Shown here: in pieces, positions 7,239-10,574 of the stretch
Layout of the letters: each line of letters opens with the position of its first letter
Numbering within the stretch: position 1 is the first letter of the stretch
Assembly (NCBI GenBank): GCA_947458415.1
Contig: CANGZG010000079.1
Span: 1-10,574 of the forward strand
Length of the DNA stretch: 10,574 nt
Source: Comamonadaceae bacterium
GTDB taxonomy: Bacteria; Pseudomonadota; Gammaproteobacteria; Burkholderiales; Burkholderiaceae_C
Reading direction: 5' to 3'
Program-made: the position numbers and the translations under genes
Notes under the pieces: model-generated
Databases searched by the model: none
What the model saw: the letters and a program-made list of their open reading frames with translations, nothing else
What the model was told of the DNA's origin: nothing

Positions 7239-7253
7239 GCAAATCACTGCCGA

Positions 7254-8459
7254 TCAGTTTTCGGTGCCAGGGCGCGGAAAAATCACCCGGTCTTCTTTCG
7301 GCGCGGCACGCGGCGGCAACGCTGGTGGCTGCGAAGCGGCTGCGCGTGCGGCTTCGGCGGCCTTGGCTTCGGCCGCAGCGCGGGCTCGCGCTTCTGCGGC
7401 GGCCGCTTTCGCCTCGGCTGCAGCCCGGGCTTCGTTGGCCGCTTTGAGCTCCGCTTGCAGCTTGGCGTCGGCTGCGGCTTTCGCCTCTGCCGCAGCCTTG
7501 GCCTCGGCTGCTTTGTTGTCTGCCGGTTTGGCCGCTGGCACAGGCTTGGGCATGACCAAGGGCTTGTCTAAGGACTTCTCACGTTCGCGTTCTTTGGCAG
7601 CCGCTTTCACCGCGGCGGCCGAGGCGGCTGCGCTGGCGGCTTCCAAGTCCTTCTTCAATTTCTGAATTTCAGCGATCACTTCCTTTTGGCTGTTCGCCAC
7701 AGGCGCTGGCGCAGCAGGTGCCGGTCTGTTGGACAAGGCTTGCACTTTGGCATCCAACGCTTGGATGTTTTTTTGCAAATCTTTGAGCTTGACGTCCAGG
7801 TTTTTGTCGGTCAAGCCGTTGACCTGTCCTGCGATCTGATCGGGCATTTTCACAAACACCTTGTCGAGCGCGTCCATTTTTTCTTGGAATTTTTCGTCCA
7901 GCTTGATCTGACGCTCTTCCATGCTGTCGAGCTTTTCGGTGGTGTCGCCCAGCCCGCGTGTGGCATCGCCAAACGTGGCCAACGTGGCGTCGAGTTCCAC
8001 CACGCGCTTGCCAACCGCCAACGACAAGCTGTCGAGTTGCCGGATGTTTTGTTGCAAACGGGTGGAAATGGCAAAAAACGTACCGACGGCAATGATCAAA
8101 AAACTCAGCAAACCGATCAGGATGACGCGTGAATGCAGGATGTTTTTGGAGGTCAAGTCGGTGACGGTTTTCATCACGCCACGCATTTCGTGGCTGATGT
8201 TGGCGGCCACCTCCGCAGAGCGGGTCGACACCTCTGCCGAACTGAGCACGACCGTGGTCAGGTCCTCAATTTGGCGCGCGACTTCAGAACCGTCGAGCGA
8301 TTGGGATTCGAGTCGCTCTAAACCCAGGGCAAGCGTTTCGGTTTGCTCATCAACTTCAGGCTCAGGCGTGTCATGCACCTCTTCTTCCGAGTGCGATGGC
8401 ATATCGGGCAAGAAGTCGCCGTCATCAGCGGCTTCTGCTTGTTTCGAATCTTGCGCCAT
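7254..8459 (-). CDS. Single-pass membrane coiled-coil protein with TolA-like Ala-rich helix
   Basis: A 401-aa protein of unknown function. Residues 1-60 are acidic and probably disordered, and 61-110 are helical. One membrane helix at about 112-132 (VILIGLLSFLIIAVGTFFAI) lacks a signal-peptide context, so the N-terminus is probably cytoplasmic and the rest periplasmic. A long coiled coil covers about 134-245, a Pro/Ala linker follows, and 316-376 is an Ala/Lys/Glu repeat of the AEAKAAAEAKAAADAK type, much like TolA domain II. The C-terminus is Pro-rich and ends PRPGTEN. The ATG has AGAGGA (complement of 8468-8473) 8 bases upstream. It is the last gene of a three-gene operon, 21 bp after its neighbour, and converges on the glutamate-synthase-like gene across 15 bp. 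A structural or envelope-spanning role is inferred; the Ala-rich tract will give spurious database matches. Confidence 0.82.
   Translation of the reverse strand: MAQDSKQAEAADDGDFLPDMPSHSEEEVHDTPEPEVDEQTETLALGLERLESQSLDGSEVARQIEDLTTVVLSSAEVSTRSAEVAANISHEMRGVMKTVTDLTSKNILHSRVILIGLLSFLIIAVGTFFAISTRLQQNIRQLDSLSLAVGKRVVELDATLATFGDATRGLGDTTEKLDSMEERQIKLDEKFQEKMDALDKVFVKMPDQIAGQVNGLTDKNLDVKLKDLQKNIQALDAKVQALSNRPAPAAPAPVANSQKEVIAEIQKLKKDLEAASAAASAAAVKAAAKEREREKSLDKPLVMPKPVPAAKPADNKAAEAKAAAEAKAAADAKLQAELKAANEARAAAEAKAAAAEARARAAAEAKAAEAARAAASQPPALPPRAAPKEDRVIFPRPGTEN
7332..7514 (-). repeat. Low-complexity Ala/Lys/Glu-coding tract
   Basis: This is the DNA that encodes residues 316-376 of the coiled-coil membrane protein. 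It is built of imperfect repeats of GCC/GCG, GAG and AAG codons giving short AEAKAA-type units. It is in frame and part of the gene. Length variation between strains would be expected through slippage or unequal recombination. Confidence 0.6.
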
Positions 8460-8480
8460 GTTGAATGTCCTCTGGAAGTC

Positions 8481-8942
8481 TTATTTGGTGGATTTTTTGC
8501 GTTCCAGCTTGTCCAATTCAACATGCACCATGGCGATGTCTTCTGTCAGTTTCTGGATGCGAGGCTGGAAATGCTCTGCCCATTGATCGGAGGAAGTCAG
8601 CCCAACTTGAGCCATGTGGTCATTCAACGCCTGGGTTTGAAGCGGCTCAATGTCCACCGTTTGCAGGGCTTGCTCGGGGACTTCAACCACGGCCAAACTG
8701 GGGGCGGGCAATGTGGGTTGCCCAGATTCATGCAAATCAGGTGCTTGTAACGCTTGGGCGGTGACATGTTGCAAATCCGGATCGTGCAACTCGGTATCTG
8801 CCACTGCAGCCAAGCTGTGCGGGTCGGTGTGAATATGTGTTTGCGCAGATGGACTGTCGGCTGAGCCAGCGTCAGCCTGCTGACTGGACACCAGTTCAGC
8901 CTCAGGCAACGGGTCATCGGAGATGGCTGGTTTTTGATTCAT
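8481..8942 (-). CDS. Small acidic protein with C-terminal coiled coil, unknown function
   Basis: A 153-aa protein that I do not recognise. Residues 1-110 are acidic, rich in Pro, Gln, His, Ser and Ala, and probably disordered. Residues 115-150 are helical, with a heptad-like end (RIQKLTEDIAMVHVELDKLE) followed by a basic KKSTK tail. There is no signal peptide or membrane helix, so it is probably cytosolic. I chose the ATG at 8942 because GGAG lies 6 bases upstream; an in-frame ATG at 8954 adds four residues but has no close site. It sits between the DamX-like gene (60 bp upstream) and the coiled-coil membrane gene (21 bp downstream) on the same strand, so co-expression is likely. A linker or regulator for these membrane proteins is possible, from position only. 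Confidence 0.72.
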   Translation of the reverse strand: MNQKPAISDDPLPEAELVSSQQADAGSADSPSAQTHIHTDPHSLAAVADTELHDPDLQHVTAQALQAPDLHESGQPTLPAPSLAVVEVPEQALQTVDIEPLQTQALNDHMAQVGLTSSDQWAEHFQPRIQKLTEDIAMVHVELDKLERKKSTK

Positions 8943-9002
8943 GTGTCGCTCCATCTGTGTAATTCGACCCTGAACATCACTTCTTGATCTTTGGCGCGGA
9001 TG

Positions 9003-10535
9003 TTAATCCTGAAACTGGGCTTGAAGCGATTTCGCCGTCCGCAGCCAAGCCTTGGCCAAGGGCGGGTTGTCTTTCATCAAGGCTTGTGCTTGCGCTTTGT
9101 CGGCGTAGGGCCCTGTCACCAAAATATAGTAGGGCTTGCTGCCCTTGCGTTGTGTGTAGAACACTTGCCCTGACTTGAAGCCCAAGGAAGTGCTTTGAAA
9201 CTGCCGAGCATCGCTCAGGCTGTCGAAGGCGCCGTGCTGCATCACCCAGGTATTCGGGTCGAGGTCTTTGACCCAGTTCGGGCTGTCGGGTTCGGTGGCT
9301 TTGTCAGATTTGCTCGCGGTTTTTTTCTCGGCCGGTTTTTTTTCGGCAGGCGGTTTGTCGGCCACGCTCTTTTCAACCACAGCAGGCTTGATGTCTTCAG
9401 GCTTCTTGGGCGGGTCGACCACCACCGGGGGCGCTGGTTCAGACTTGGCCTTGGCTGCGGGTTCAGTGGCAGGCGCGGGTTTGCCGGGTTCGCTGGCAGG
9501 CTCAGGTGCAGCCGGGCTGACCAACTCCTCTTTGTCGGGACTCAAGGCCTCGGCAGGTTTGACCACAGGGGTGCTGCTGGAAGACATGGAGACCGATGGC
9601 GGCGGGGCAGCAGGGGGGGTGGCTGGGGCAGGTGTCTCGGCCACCGGTTTGTTGCCCGACAAATAAGCGCGCATGCCTTGCCATTCCTCTGAGACACGCT
9701 CTTGGTAAATGAAACCAAATGCCGCCAAAGACACCAACAAAGCCAGCAAAATCACCAATGCCCAAGTGCCGCTGCGCTTTGAGGCAGCCGCGTTGGCTTC
9801 CCACGACTTGGCCAGTTCTTCGCCTGAAGGCAATTCGGTGAACGCCACCGGCGCACCGAGTTCGGGGTCTTTCACACCTTCAGACATGTCGGTCACGGCG
9901 GTTTTGCGGTCTGACAAATCCAAGGGCGGCGGGGGCGCAGGCGGCAAACTCACCCCGGCATCGAAGGATGCCGTGGACGCGGCCGCTTTTTTCTCGCTGG
10001 GGACTTGCTTGGCCCCAGGCCAGTCGCCCAGTGTTTCCAAGCGCGCCGCCTTGGCAGGCGCAGGGGCTTCAGATTCCAACACCCATTGCAATAAATTTTT
10101 GCCAAACGCAGACAGCTTTTTGTCGTAGGCACTGCGGCTGTTGACCAACAAAATCACGTTGATGTTGCTGGCGGGAAACCCATTGACCAAACGAGCCAAC
10201 AGCTGCAACTCAAAGTCTTGAATGCCATGCGTGTCGGGAAAAATCATGTAGCGCTTGGGCGCGGTTTGGTTGGTTTTGTCCAACGCTTGATCGACGGTGA
10301 GCGTGGAGAGAATGTCGTTGAACCGGTCGACGAGTCGTTCTGAATCGGCAGAGGTCCACAACTCCACATTGGGTTCGCCTTGCTGACGCAAATGCTGAAA
10401 GATGCGTTTTCCGTAATGGGTCAACGCCGCTTCATCGTCACCCAAAATGGCCAAGTTCAAACGACCTTCGCGCAACGATTTGAGCAAAATTTCGAACCGC
10501 AGTTTGTCGGCTTGGCTTTGGTAAAAATCGCTCAT
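9003..10535 (-). CDS. DamX-like SPOR-domain membrane protein with degenerate AAA-like N-domain
   Basis: A 510-aa inner-membrane protein. The C-terminal SPOR domain (about 430-508, starting WVMQHGAFDSLSDARQF and including YYILVTGPYADKAQA) is of the type that binds peptidoglycan strands lacking stem peptides at division sites. One membrane helix at about 258-278 places residues 1-257 in the cytoplasm. A Pro/Ala/Lys-rich periplasmic linker (about 279-425) precedes the SPOR domain. Residues 25-155 resemble the ExeA/DamX-type AAA fold: a strand LNLAILGDD where a P-loop is expected, and RYMIFPDTHG in the Walker B position. The glycine-lysine-threonine of Walker A is absent, so ATP hydrolysis is unlikely. 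It leads the three-gene operon. Its ATG overlaps, as ATGA, a possible stop of an upstream gene; in E. coli damX likewise follows aroB. A role in cell division is inferred from DamX and SPOR proteins. Confidence 0.88.
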   Translation of the reverse strand: MSDFYQSQADKLRFEILLKSLREGRLNLAILGDDEAALTHYGKRIFQHLRQQGEPNVELWTSADSERLVDRFNDILSTLTVDQALDKTNQTAPKRYMIFPDTHGIQDFELQLLARLVNGFPASNINVILLVNSRSAYDKKLSAFGKNLLQWVLESEAPAPAKAARLETLGDWPGAKQVPSEKKAAASTASFDAGVSLPPAPPPPLDLSDRKTAVTDMSEGVKDPELGAPVAFTELPSGEELAKSWEANAAASKRSGTWALVILLALLVSLAAFGFIYQERVSEEWQGMRAYLSGNKPVAETPAPATPPAAPPPSVSMSSSSTPVVKPAEALSPDKEELVSPAAPEPASEPGKPAPATEPAAKAKSEPAPPVVVDPPKKPEDIKPAVVEKSVADKPPAEKKPAEKKTASKSDKATEPDSPNWVKDLDPNTWVMQHGAFDSLSDARQFQSTSLGFKSGQVFYTQRKGSKPYYILVTGPYADKAQAQALMKDNPPLAKAWLRTAKSLQAQFQD

Positions 10536-10574
10536 GGTTTGGCCGCTGTCATGGGTTCATCACTGAAAGAGAAA
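10532..10574 (-). CDS. Possible 3' end of an upstream gene
   Basis: One reading frame on the - strand is open from the window edge to a TGA at 10534-10532, giving FSFSDEPMTAAKP. The TGA overlaps the ATG of the DamX-like gene as ATGA, the coupling also seen elsewhere in this window. Only 13 residues are visible, so no product can be named. The other two frames stop earlier. Confidence 0.35.
   Translation of the reverse strand, partial: FSFSDEPMTAAKP

Noticed and set aside
7239..7258. Possible bidirectional terminator at the convergent junction
   Set aside because: Only a 4-bp ACTG/CAGT stem with a short T run is visible, which is too weak to call; no better hairpin was seen in the 15-bp gap.
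7264..7665. A + strand frame giving a long Ala/Ser-rich protein
   Set aside because: It is the complement of the Ala/Lys/Glu repeat of the - strand coiled-coil gene; its low-complexity composition is explained by that repeat.
8973..9004. AACATC/GATGTT inverted repeat between the SPOR gene and the next gene
   Set aside because: Six-base arms with a 20-base spacer overlapping a stop codon are expected by chance and lack terminator features.

Overview
This window looks like a chromosomal segment of a betaproteobacterium, most likely order Burkholderiales and perhaps Comamonadaceae-like. That is inferred from moderately high GC, frequent TTG leucine codons, and the flavour of the Hsp15, YbbP-type permease and FMN-dependent glutamate-synthase-like proteins. 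No tRNA, rRNA, CRISPR array, insertion sequence or phage gene was seen. Coding density is very high, and the only sizeable non-coding stretch is a divergent promoter region of about 210 bp near 3909-4118.

Left part (1-3908): the 3' end of radC runs into a Smr-domain protein gene with a 7-bp overlap (+ strand). Convergent to these, on the - strand, is an hslR (Hsp15) gene followed by a large FtsX/YbbP-type ABC permease gene. These two are joined by a GTGA stop/start overlap. No ATPase gene for the permease is present nearby.

Middle (3909-7238): a divergent region carries a good sigma70-like promoter (TTGACA-16-TAATAT), a 9-bp inverted repeat just upstream of it, and a structured leader. It drives a + strand operon of three genes. 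The first encodes an orphan ParA-type ATPase with a long C-terminal tail ending in a MinD-like FLKRL helix. The second, overlapping the first, encodes a 180-aa coiled-coil protein. The third encodes a membrane-anchored FMN/3Fe-4S glutamate-synthase-like oxidoreductase, with a strong AGGAGG site before a GTG start.

Right part (7254-10574): a convergent - strand operon. Its first gene may overlap by ATGA the end of another gene at the window edge. In transcription order it encodes a DamX-like protein (P-loop-less AAA-like N-domain, one membrane helix, Pro/Ala/Lys-rich linker, C-terminal SPOR domain), a small acidic protein with a C-terminal coiled coil, and a single-pass coiled-coil protein with a TolA-like Ala/Lys/Glu helix.

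The most interesting reading is that the ParA/coiled-coil pair and the DamX/TolA-like envelope genes, lying tail to tail, may form a spatial-organisation or division-related module. The individual domain calls are well supported. The functional link between the two operons is inference.
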